Assembly: GCA_001557035.1 (NCBI GenBank)
Contig: LSKJ01000649.1
Location: 1 to 12,901 of the forward strand
Length of the DNA: 12,901 nt
Origin: Rhodospirillaceae bacterium CCH5-H10
Lineage (GTDB): Bacteria; Pseudomonadota; Alphaproteobacteria; Reyranellales; Reyranellaceae
Reading direction: 5' to 3'
A program made the position numbers and the translations under genes. The notes below the pieces were generated by a model. It did no database searches, was not told the origin of the DNA, and worked only from the letters and a program-made list of their open reading frames with translations. Positions within the stretch are counted from its first letter, which is position 1; every line of letters starts with the position of its first letter. This document shows, in pieces, positions 7,319 through 12,901 of the stretch.

Positions 7319-8347
7319 ATGTCGTTCAAATCCATCACCGCAACCGTCGCGCTCGCCGGCGCGGCGGCACTTGTCTCGGGTCCGGCCTCGGCCGGCCAGA
7401 CCTTCGACGCGATCAAGGCCAAGGGCTTCGTCCAGTGCGCGGTGAACACCGGCCTGGCCGGCTTCTCCTTCGCCGACAGCCAAGGCAAGTGGACCGGCCT
7501 CGACGTCGATCTGTGCAAGGCCATTGCCGCCGCGATGTTCGGCGACGCCGAGAAGGTGAAGTTCACCCCGACCACCGCCCAGCAGCGGTTCGTCGCCCTG
7601 CAATCGGGCGAGGTCGACGTCATCACCCGCAACGCGACGCAGACGCTGCTGCGCGACACCTCGCTCGGCTTCAACATCGCCGGCGTCAACTTCTACGATG
7701 GCCAAGGCTTCATCGTGCCGGCCAAGAGCAACATCAAGAGCGCCAAGGAGCTGAACGGCGCCACGATCTGCGTGCAGCCCGGCACCACGACCGAGCTCAA
7801 CCTCGCGGACTATTTCCGCGCCAACAAGATGACCTTCAAGCCGGTGCTGATCGAGAAGCTCGACGAGCTGCTGCAGGCCTATGCCGCCGGCCGCTGCGAT
7901 GCCTACACGACCGATGCGTCCGGCCTCGCCGCGGTGCGCGCCGGCCAGCTCGCCGGCAAGGGCGAGCATGTCATCCTGCCCGAGCGCATCTCCAAGGAGC
8001 CGCTGGGCCCGATCGTGCGCCACGGCGACGACCAGTGGTTCGACCTCGTGAAGTGGACCCTGATGGGCATGATCGAGGCCGAGGAGATGGGTATCACGTC
8101 GAAGAACATCGACGAGAAGATGAAGAGCGACGATCCCGCGGTGAAGCGCTTCCTCGGCGTCACGCCGGGCTTCGGCAAGGCCGTCGGCGTCGACGAGAAG
8201 TGGATGTACAACGTCATCAAGCAGGTCGGTAACTACGGCGAGAGCTACGACCGCCACGTCGGTCCCGCCACGCCGCTCAAGCTCGAGCGCGGCCAGAACG
8301 CGCTGTGGACCAACGGCGGCCTGATGTACGCGATCCCGTTCCGGTGA
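7319..8347 (+). CDS. AapJ-type amino-acid ABC transporter substrate-binding protein
   Basis: A 342-aa periplasmic solute-binding protein, SBP family 3, resembling AapJ/BztA, the general L-amino-acid receptors of alphaproteobacteria. A Sec signal peptide spans 1-25 with likely cleavage ASA|GQ. The mature part has the family markers SFADSQGKWTGLDVDLCKAI (51-70), the ligand-binding region RFVALQSGEVDVITRNAT (90-107), ICVQPGTTTELNL and the C-terminal LERGQNALWTNGGLMYAIP found in AapJ-like proteins. Four cysteines (C40, C66, C151, C193) could form two disulfides. No permease or ATPase gene follows, so it is an orphan receptor here and would need an AapQMP-like transporter encoded elsewhere. Its start region overlaps a hairpin. 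The amino-acid range cannot be deduced. Confidence 0.9.
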   Translation: MSFKSITATVALAGAAALVSGPASAGQTFDAIKAKGFVQCAVNTGLAGFSFADSQGKWTGLDVDLCKAIAAAMFGDAEKVKFTPTTAQQRFVALQSGEVDVITRNATQTLLRDTSLGFNIAGVNFYDGQGFIVPAKSNIKSAKELNGATICVQPGTTTELNLADYFRANKMTFKPVLIEKLDELLQAYAAGRCDAYTTDASGLAAVRAGQLAGKGEHVILPERISKEPLGPIVRHGDDQWFDLVKWTLMGMIEAEEMGITSKNIDEKMKSDDPAVKRFLGVTPGFGKAVGVDEKWMYNVIKQVGNYGESYDRHVGPATPLKLERGQNALWTNGGLMYAIPFR

Positions 8348-8355
8348 TGGGTTTT

Positions 8356-8377
8356 CCTCCCCATTCCGATGGGGAGG
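8356..8377. repeat. Inverted repeat of the CCTCCCC...GGGGAGG type
   Basis: CCTCCCCAT and ATGGGGAGG form a perfect 9-bp stem with a 4-nt loop, 9 bp after the binding-protein stop. It is the second copy of the design seen at 65-87. Next to it are a small GGCCC/GGGCC hairpin (8379-8391) and the palindrome at 8395-8408, which together look like one composite repeat element. Confidence 0.7.
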
Positions 8378-8394
8378 TGGCCCGCAGGGCCGGA

Positions 8395-8408
8395 GGGGTC
8401 ATGACCCC
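8395..8408. repeat. 14-bp perfect palindrome GGGGTCATGACCCC
   Basis: A gapless dyad inside the convergent intergenic cluster, directly after the GGCCC/GGGCC hairpin. It may be part of the composite repeat starting at 8356. No function is assigned. Confidence 0.6.
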
Positions 8409-8410
8409 AT

Positions 8411-8431
8411 CGCCCTCGTAAGACGAGGGCG
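8411..8431. repeat. 9-bp stem-loop in convergent intergenic cluster
   Basis: CGCCCTCGT and ACGAGGGCG pair perfectly across a 3-nt loop (AAG). It stands immediately before the longer stem at 8431-8463. It may contribute to termination of either converging transcript. Confidence 0.6.
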
Positions 8432-8463
8432 CTTCCCCTTTGCGGAGCCCGCAAAGGGGAAGC
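8431..8463. terminator. Likely bidirectional terminator, 15-bp perfect stem
   Basis: GCTTCCCCTTTGCGG pairs with CCGCAAAGGGGAAGC over a 3-nt loop, the strongest hairpin I see in the window. It lies between two converging genes: the binding protein ends at 8347 and the crotonase ends at 8474. A short AATTT follows on the plus strand and there is no T-run on the minus strand, so it is not a perfect intrinsic terminator. Position and stability still favour a transcript end or 3'-protective role. Confidence 0.55.
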
Positions 8464-8473
8464 AATTTGAAAC

Positions 8474-9277
8474 TCAATCCCTGTAGTTCGCCGCCCGCTT
8501 TTGCAGGTTCGACATGATGGCTTCGAGCTGGTTGGGCGAGCCGATCAGCTTCTGTTGCTCGACCGATTCCATCATCAGGCCGGAAGCAGCGTCGGTCGCG
8601 ACGGCGGCGTTGAGCAGCCGCTTGTTGGCACGCATCGCGTCGGGGCTCTTGGAGGCGATCTCGCGCGCGGTCTCCAGCGCCGCCGCGCGCGGATCGTCGA
8701 CCACGCGCGTCACGAAACCCATCTCGCGCGCCTCGGTGCCGTTGAAGATGCGCCCCGTATAGGTGAGCTCGCGCACGACGTCCTCGCGGGCGAGATGGCG
8801 CATCAGCTGCGTGCCGGCGAGGTCGGGGACCAGGCCCCACTTGATCTCCATCACCGAGAAGCGCGCGTCGGCGGTGGCGTAGCGGATGTCCGGTCCCAGC
8901 GCGATCTGGAAACCACCGCCGAACGCCACGCCGTGGACCGCCGCGATCACCGGCACCGGCAGCTCGCGCCACAGCCAGGCGCATTGCTGCGGCCGGTTGG
9001 CGATGCCGTGGGTGCGCTTGGTGAGGTCGCGCACGCCGGGCACCGCATCGCCTTCGGCCTTCATCGCGGCGAAGCTGCCCATGTCGAGGCCGGCGCAGAA
9101 GGCCTTGCCCTCGCCCGACAGCACGACGCAGCGCAGGCCCGGCATGGCGGCGAGCTTCGCGCCCGCCTCGATGATGCCCTCAAACATCGCGGGATCGAGC
9201 GCGTTCATCTTGTCGGCGCGGATCAGGCGGACGTCGGCCACGCCGTCCTTGAGATCGATCGAGACGCGGTCCTTCAT
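8474..9277 (-). CDS. Crotonase/enoyl-CoA hydratase-family protein
   Basis: A 267-aa crotonase-fold enzyme acting on an acyl-CoA. The N-terminal LIRADKMNALDPAMF matches the family, and the oxyanion-hole segments are GKAFCAGLDM (57-66) and VHGVAFGGGFQIALGPDIRY (114-133). At the two acid positions of classical enoyl-CoA hydratase, the first Glu is replaced by Gln (Q124), while the second is kept (E144, in VMEIKWGLVPD). D152 lies 8 residues further, the spacing of the catalytic Asp in dienoyl-CoA isomerases. Straight hydratase activity is therefore uncertain; isomerase or another crotonase reaction is possible. It resembles a group usually annotated only as crotonase/enoyl-CoA hydratase family. 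The ATG overlaps the stop of the upstream 70-aa gene (ATGA), making it the third gene of the minus-strand trio. Confidence 0.88.
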   Translation of the reverse strand: MKDRVSIDLKDGVADVRLIRADKMNALDPAMFEGIIEAGAKLAAMPGLRCVVLSGEGKAFCAGLDMGSFAAMKAEGDAVPGVRDLTKRTHGIANRPQQCAWLWRELPVPVIAAVHGVAFGGGFQIALGPDIRYATADARFSVMEIKWGLVPDLAGTQLMRHLAREDVVRELTYTGRIFNGTEAREMGFVTRVVDDPRAAALETAREIASKSPDAMRANKRLLNAAVATDAASGLMMESVEQQKLIGSPNQLEAIMSNLQKRAANYRD

Positions 9278-9486
9278 TTCTCACCCTCCGATTTCATCCA
9301 TTCGCGCAAGCGGCGCTTCACTTCTTCCGGGTCCACGCGCTTGGGCGGCGCGAGGCTGCCGTCCGCGCTCTTGGGCCACATCATGACCGCGATGCCGCGC
9401 TGCACGTCGGCGAATGTGCAATCGTCCGGCAGGCGGTCGAGCAGCGCCCGGACCTGATCCTTCACGCTGCCCTCCATCGTGCTCAT
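9274..9486 (-). CDS. Small 70-aa protein of unknown function
   Basis: I do not recognise this protein. It is soluble and charged, with a predicted helix VKDQVRALLDRLPDDCTFADVQRGIAV (residues 8-34, given in part), a proline-containing linker around 46-53 and a basic/acidic C-terminal helix (DPEEVKRRLREWMKSEGEK). The segment LPDDCTFADVQ recalls a motif seen in some small antitoxin-like or regulatory proteins, but no partner toxin is present, so no role is claimed. Its start overlaps the TSUP stop by ATGA and its stop overlaps the crotonase start by ATGA, strong evidence for real translation. An in-frame ATG three codons in is a possible alternative start. A chaperone-like or regulatory partner of a neighbour is speculation. 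Confidence 0.75.
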   Translation of the reverse strand: MSTMEGSVKDQVRALLDRLPDDCTFADVQRGIAVMMWPKSADGSLAPPKRVDPEEVKRRLREWMKSEGEK

Positions 9487-10238
9487 CGCGTCACCATCAG
9501 CCAGATACCCTGCCCTATGTAGACCGCGCCCAGCGCCAGGATCACCCGGCGCGTCCAATGATAGAACTGCTTGTCCGACATACGGTCGAGGAAGCTGCGC
9601 GACAAGGTCGTCCCGATCACCGCGAAGATCGCGGCGTAGCCCATGACCAGCCATTGCTCCGGATCGCGGCCAGCCGGCCCCTCGATCACCAGCGCGAAGT
9701 AAAGAACCTTGGTCAGGTGGCCCAGCACCTGCGCCGCGGCCTTGGTCGCGACGTTTACCTGCCGCGTCATGCCGGTGCGGACATAGAAGATGTCGAGCAA
9801 CGGGCCGGTCACGCCCGAGACGAGCTGGATGGCGCCACCGATGGCGCCCGCCAGGAACGCCTGCCCGCCACGCTCGATGTTGGGCGCGATGCGCTGCGGC
9901 ACCGCCAGCGCGATGAACGGCGTCGCGCCGACCGCCATCAGCACCAGCGCCTTGTCGGGCACGAAGTCGAAGAAGGAGAAGACGACCAGTGAAGCCCCGG
10001 CGCCGGCGCCGAACTGCAGCACCACGTTCCAGTTCACGTGATGGCGCCACAGCCAGGCGCGCCAGCCGTTGGCCGCGATCTGGATGACGCCGTGGAACAC
10101 CATGGCGACCGGCACGGGCAGTAAGATCAGCAGGAAGCCGATCAGCAGCATCCCGCCCGCCATGCCGAAGATGCCGGAGACGAACGACGTCACGACGGCC
10201 ACGACCGCGAGCGCCGCCAGGACGGGAAGCGAGAACAT
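9483..10238 (-). CDS. TSUP (TauE/SafE)-family membrane transporter
   Basis: A 251-aa inner-membrane protein of the TauE/SafE/TSUP family, which moves sulfur-containing or other organic anions. Two pseudo-repeats are visible: a first half opening with VVTSFVSGIFGMAGGMLLIGF and a second with LAGAIGGAIQLVSGVTGPLLD, both with the glycine-rich family pattern. About 7-8 helices are suggested, ending in YIGQGIWLMVTR. I chose the ATG giving MFSLPVLAALAVV because the hydrophobic helix begins there. An in-frame ATG at 10298 would add 20 residues and overlap the divergent amidase start; it has a purine-rich GAAGAGAAG upstream, so the start is ambiguous. Substrate unknown. It leads the trio with the 70-aa protein and crotonase. 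Confidence 0.82.
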   Translation of the reverse strand: MFSLPVLAALAVVAVVTSFVSGIFGMAGGMLLIGFLLILLPVPVAMVFHGVIQIAANGWRAWLWRHHVNWNVVLQFGAGAGASLVVFSFFDFVPDKALVLMAVGATPFIALAVPQRIAPNIERGGQAFLAGAIGGAIQLVSGVTGPLLDIFYVRTGMTRQVNVATKAAAQVLGHLTKVLYFALVIEGPAGRDPEQWLVMGYAAIFAVIGTTLSRSFLDRMSDKQFYHWTRRVILALGAVYIGQGIWLMVTR

Positions 10239-10283
10239 CGGCAGCGGGCGTAGCGCAGCGTGCAGACCGTGTCGAGGATGGGC

Positions 10284-10289
10284 TAGTGT
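10284..10289 (+). promoter_or_regulatory. Possible -10 box for a leaderless amidase transcript
   Basis: TAGTGT fits the TAnnnT pattern and ends 7 nt before the amidase ATG, so transcription could begin at or near the start codon. There is no good Shine-Dalgarno close to the ATG; the nearest GAGG is about 19 nt upstream. No clear -35 is seen. Low-confidence suggestion. Confidence 0.25.
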
Positions 10290-10296
10290 GCCGTCC

Positions 10297-11730
10297 ATGA
10301 CCGATACAGATCTTCTCTTCACCCCCGCCGTTCAGGCCGCCGCCCTCATCCGCAGCAAGAAGCTTTCGCCCGTCGAATATCTCGACGCGGTCCTGAAGGC
10401 GGCCGAGCGGGCCAACCCCACGATCAACTGCTTCCGCGAGGTCATGGTGGACCAGGCGCGCCGCGAGGCGAAGAAGGCCGAGGAAGCCGTCACACGGGGT
10501 GAAAAACTGGGGCCGCTGCATGGCGTCCCGATCAGCGTGAAGGACCTGGTCGACGTCGAGGGTGCGCCGACGCGCCACGGCTCGGCGATCTTCGAGGGCA
10601 ATGGCCCCGCCGCGTCCGACGATCTCCTGGTCCAGCGCCTGCGCGTCGCCGGCGCGGTCATCTTCGCCAAGGCGACGACGCCCGAGTTCGGCGTCAAGGG
10701 ACTGACCGACGGCCCGTTCGGCGTCACACGCAACCCCTGGAACCTGGAACGCACGCCGGGCGGATCGAGCGGCGGCGGTGCGGCCGCGGTGGCCGCGGGC
10801 CTCGGCCCCCTCTCGCTCGGCACCGACGGCGCGGGCTCGGTGCGCGGTCCCGCCTCCTGCTCGGGCCTGGTCGGCCTCAAGCCGACCCTGGGCGCCGTGC
10901 CCTACGACACCACGCGCGACGCCTACGGCAACAACATCTATGCCGGCCCGCTGGCGCGCTCCGTGACCGACGCCGCGATCATGCACGCCGCGCTGGTCGG
11001 TCCCAGCGACAAGGACCCGTGGACCCTGTCGGGCAGCGCGCAGAGGCCGCTGTCGCCCAAGCTGTCGGGCGCGGACCTCGCCGCCGTGCGCATCGGCTAC
11101 ATCGAGCGCACCGCCAACCCGCGCGTTGCCGCCGACGTGCGCGACAATACCCGCGCCTCACTCGCCGCGTGGGAGGCGATGGGCGCCGAGGTCGAGGAGG
11201 TCACCGACAAGATCGACTGGATCGAATACGAGGGCCGCGTCCTCTACCAGGCGAACTTCGCCGTGTTCTGCGCACAGTACCTGCCGAAGTGGCAGAACCA
11301 GATGGACCCGGTGACGCTGGCCTTCATGGAGCGCGGCGCCAAGTTCACCCTGGCCGATTTCCGCAACGCGCAGTTTGCCCGCACGACCCTTTTCCGCAAG
11401 ATCCAGTCGCTGTTCGAACGCTACGACTTCCTGGTGATGCCGACCAACGCGCGCACCGCGCTCGACGTGACGCACGACGCGGCCAACGACGAGGTCATGA
11501 TCGACGGCGTGAAGTGCGGCATCACCCGCCAGGGCTGGACCTCCTACCAGTACCCTTTCAACCTCACCGGCCATCCCGCCTGCGCCTACCCGTCGGGCTT
11601 CGGCACCGACGGGCTGCCGACCTCCGTGCAGGTCGTGGGCAAGTGGGGCGCCGAGACCGACGTGCTGCGGATGGGCGCGCTGCTCGAAGCCGCGCGGCCG
11701 TGGGCGCAGCACCGCCCGCCAACGCGCTGA
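10297..11730 (+). CDS. Amidase-signature-family hydrolase
   Basis: A 477-aa amidase-signature enzyme hydrolysing a C-N amide bond in an unidentified substrate. The Ser-cisSer-Lys triad is complete: K82 in GVPISVKDL, S157 in TPGGSSGGG, and nucleophile S181 in GTDGAGSVRGPAS; S157 and S181 are 24 residues apart, the family spacing. The oxyanion loop before S181 reads DGAG rather than the common DTGG. A central variable region (about 245-400) should hold the substrate pocket, and the C-terminal part has NLTGHPACAYPSGF. There are no gatB or gatC genes nearby, so a stand-alone amidase is more likely than GatA. The ATG was chosen because family homology starts with LLFTPAVQAAALIRSKKLSP; the frame stays open upstream, antisense to the TSUP gene. 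It is divergent from the TSUP trio with at most 58 bp between. Confidence 0.9.
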   Translation: MTDTDLLFTPAVQAAALIRSKKLSPVEYLDAVLKAAERANPTINCFREVMVDQARREAKKAEEAVTRGEKLGPLHGVPISVKDLVDVEGAPTRHGSAIFEGNGPAASDDLLVQRLRVAGAVIFAKATTPEFGVKGLTDGPFGVTRNPWNLERTPGGSSGGGAAAVAAGLGPLSLGTDGAGSVRGPASCSGLVGLKPTLGAVPYDTTRDAYGNNIYAGPLARSVTDAAIMHAALVGPSDKDPWTLSGSAQRPLSPKLSGADLAAVRIGYIERTANPRVAADVRDNTRASLAAWEAMGAEVEEVTDKIDWIEYEGRVLYQANFAVFCAQYLPKWQNQMDPVTLAFMERGAKFTLADFRNAQFARTTLFRKIQSLFERYDFLVMPTNARTALDVTHDAANDEVMIDGVKCGITRQGWTSYQYPFNLTGHPACAYPSGFGTDGLPTSVQVVGKWGAETDVLRMGALLEAARPWAQHRPPTR

Positions 11731-11744
11731 TCGTCCGCAACGCG

Positions 11745-11775
11745 GGCCGCGCAGGCATCGGAGCTTTGCGCGGCC
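11745..11775 (+). terminator. Hairpin after amidase
   Basis: GGCCGCGCA and TGCGCGGCC form a perfect 9-bp GC-rich stem with a 13-nt loop, 14 bp after the amidase stop, with a weak pyrimidine run TTCTTCT further on. It may terminate the amidase transcript before the next gene, which has its own strong ribosome site. Confidence 0.4.
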
Positions 11776-11821
11776 GGGGACGTTCTTCTAGGCTCCTCCC
11801 AAACATGAACAGGAGGAATCC

Positions 11822-12787
11822 ATGCGTCTGGTAGCGGTCATTGGAGCACTTGCCGTGCTTGCCCTCGGGTCGGGAACGGCTTTCGCACAGGCTTTCGACA
11901 AGCCGATCAAGATCATGGCGCCCTATGCGCCCGGCGGGAACATCGACGTCACCGCCCGCATCATCGCCGACAAGCTGCGTGAGGTGACGGGCGTCACCGT
12001 CATCGTCGAGAACAAGGCCGGCGCCAGCGGCATGATCGGCAGCGACATCGTCGCCCGCTCGGCCCCGGACGGTACCAGCCTGCTGGTCTCGGCCAACTCG
12101 CTGGTCGCGGTGCCCGCCATCTACGGCAATGCGCCCTACGACTGGCGCACGGCCTTCACCCCGATCACCCATATCCAGCGCGTGCCCGCCGTCCTCGTCG
12201 TGCCGCCCAGCTCGCCGATCAAGACGCTGGCTGACTTCATCGCCCTGGGCAAGGACGGCAAGTTCGCCGTGGCCGACTCCGGCGTCGGCACCACCAACCA
12301 TCTCGCCATCGAGCTGATCGGCGAGGCCACCAACACCAAGTACACGCTGGTCCACTACAAGGGATCGGGCGCCGCCATGATCGACGTGATGGCAGGCCAG
12401 GTGCCGGCCCAGGTCGACCAGCTGAACGCCGCCATCGGCAACATCAAGTCGGGCAAGCTGCGCGCCATCGCCGTCACGTCCGACAAGCGAGTGCCGCAGC
12501 TTCCCGACGTGCCGACCTTCAAGGAAAGCGGCGTGAAGGGCCTCGAGAACTTCACCTTCGCGACCTTCACCGGCCTGTTCGGTCCGGCCAAGATGCCCCC
12601 GGAGGTGGTGGCGAAGATCAACGAGGCGATGGTCAAGGTCCTGAAGGACCCGGCCGTCGTGCAGCGTTTCGCCGACCTCACGGCCGAGGCCTATCCGACC
12701 ACGCCGCAGGAGACCGCGGCGATGTTCGACGCCGAGGACAAGATGGTCGTCCCGCTCATCAAGAAGCTGCAGATCAAACCGGAGTAA
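11822..12787 (+). CDS. Bug/TctC-family tripartite tricarboxylate transporter receptor
   Basis: A 321-aa periplasmic solute receptor of the Bug (TctC) family, which captures carboxylates or related small molecules for TctAB permeases or for sensing. A Sec signal peptide ends at AFA|QA (residue 22). The mature part shows the binding-loop motif PYAPGGNIDVTAR (34-46), VIVENKAGASGMIGSD, VGTTNHLA, the second-domain VHYKGSGAAMIDVMAGQV and PDVPTFKESGV, all family landmarks. The ribosome site AGGAGG lies 5 nt before the ATG and is one of the strongest in the window. No TctA/TctB genes are visible before the window ends; the next gene is a DUF486 protein, so it may be an orphan receptor. The ligand cannot be predicted. 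Confidence 0.92.
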   Translation: MRLVAVIGALAVLALGSGTAFAQAFDKPIKIMAPYAPGGNIDVTARIIADKLREVTGVTVIVENKAGASGMIGSDIVARSAPDGTSLLVSANSLVAVPAIYGNAPYDWRTAFTPITHIQRVPAVLVVPPSSPIKTLADFIALGKDGKFAVADSGVGTTNHLAIELIGEATNTKYTLVHYKGSGAAMIDVMAGQVPAQVDQLNAAIGNIKSGKLRAIAVTSDKRVPQLPDVPTFKESGVKGLENFTFATFTGLFGPAKMPPEVVAKINEAMVKVLKDPAVVQRFADLTAEAYPTTPQETAAMFDAEDKMVVPLIKKLQIKPE

Positions 12788-12795
12788 CCCGATCG

Positions 12796-12901
12796 ATGTC
12801 CTTCCTGCCGGCCACCATCACGCCCATCGTCCTGCTGCTGGTCTCCAACGTCTTCATGACGTTCGCCTGGTACGGGCACCTGAAGTTCACCGACAAGCCG
12901 C
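12796..12901 (+). CDS. DUF486-type small membrane protein, 3'-truncated by window edge
   Basis: Only the first 35 residues are in the window. They begin MSFLPATITPIVLLLVSNVF and include FMTFAWYGHLKF, the characteristic N-terminus of the DUF486 family (small four-helix DMT-superfamily proteins of about 110-120 aa, function unknown). The start is 8 nt after the receptor stop, and GGAG within the receptor's last codons can serve as binding site, so the two genes are probably cotranscribed. The missing 3' part lies beyond the right edge; this is not a broken gene as far as can be seen. Confidence 0.75.
   Translation, partial: MSFLPATITPIVLLLVSNVFMTFAWYGHLKFTDKP

Noticed and set aside
7319..8347. 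The AapJ-type gene considered as the fifth member of the sdh operon
   Set aside because: A 55-bp gap with a strong hairpin and unrelated function make this unproven; read-through is possible but not claimed.
8356..8463. Repeat cluster considered as a CRISPR array
   Set aside because: The units are different palindromes without a constant repeat-spacer period, and no cas genes are present.
9274..9486. 70-aa protein considered as an antitoxin
   Set aside because: Only a short motif is reminiscent; there is no toxin gene beside it and both neighbours are metabolic or transport genes.
10069..10296. Upstream extension of the amidase frame
   Set aside because: It is antisense to TSUP and lacks amidase homology; the family N-terminus starts just after 10297.
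9487..10986. Long upstream extension of the 70-aa minus-strand gene, over TSUP and the amidase
   Set aside because: It would overlap two well-supported genes in other frames. Only the last 70 codons lie in a gap between genes and look protein-like.

Overview
The window looks like chromosomal DNA of a GC-rich alphaproteobacterium (about two thirds G+C by eye, strongly GC-ending codons). The clues are the order sdhC-sdhD-sdhA-sdhB, two ethylmalonyl-CoA-pathway enzymes next to it, an AapJ-type amino-acid-binding protein and a Bug/TctC-type solute receptor. A Rhodospirillales or Reyranella-like host would fit, but nothing here proves the genus. The content is mostly conserved metabolism and transport. 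I see no phage, IS element, CRISPR array, toxin-antitoxin pair, tRNA or rRNA, and no clear undescribed multi-gene system.

Layout. (1) 1-1682, minus strand: the first 14 codons of an unidentified gene, then a pdxY-lysE pair (pyridoxal kinase, LysE/RhtB exporter). (2) 1683-1750: a short divergent promoter region whose AT-rich core carries a -10 box on each strand. (3) 1751-3687, plus strand: a CitE-family malyl-CoA lyase/thioesterase (Mcl2-like) overlapping by ATGA a mesaconyl-CoA hydratase (mch). (4) 3688-3824: a promoter/leader region with a 12-bp palindrome. (5) 3825-7263: complete sdhCDAB, all key cofactor and catalytic residues present. (6) 7264-8347: a perfect 10-bp hairpin directly in front of an orphan AapJ-type periplasmic amino-acid-binding protein. 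(7) 8348-8473: a cluster of perfect hairpins between convergent genes. (8) 8474-10238, minus strand: a tightly coupled trio, TSUP membrane protein, a 70-aa unknown protein and a crotonase, joined by two ATGA overlaps. (9) 10297-11730, plus strand: an amidase-signature hydrolase, divergent from the trio. (10) 11822-12901: a Bug/TctC receptor followed closely by a truncated DUF486-type small membrane protein.

How the genes fit together. Mch makes beta-methylmalyl-CoA. Cleavage by a malyl-CoA lyase (not seen here) gives glyoxylate and propionyl-CoA, and glyoxylate plus acetyl-CoA gives malyl-CoA, which an Mcl2-type enzyme hydrolyses to malate. Propionyl-CoA goes through methylmalonyl-CoA to succinyl-CoA and succinate, which SDH oxidises. 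Regions 3-5 are therefore a plausible C2-assimilation-to-TCA module. The accessory half (transporters, amidase, crotonase, Bug receptor) suggests scavenging of amino acids, amides and carboxylates.

Points most worth a second look: the shared bidirectional -10 core at 1716-1723, the hairpin overlapping the start region of the AapJ-type gene, a sharply localised patch of rare AT-ending codons near the 3' end of mch, the coupled 70-aa unknown gene, and the substituted first catalytic Glu of the crotonase.
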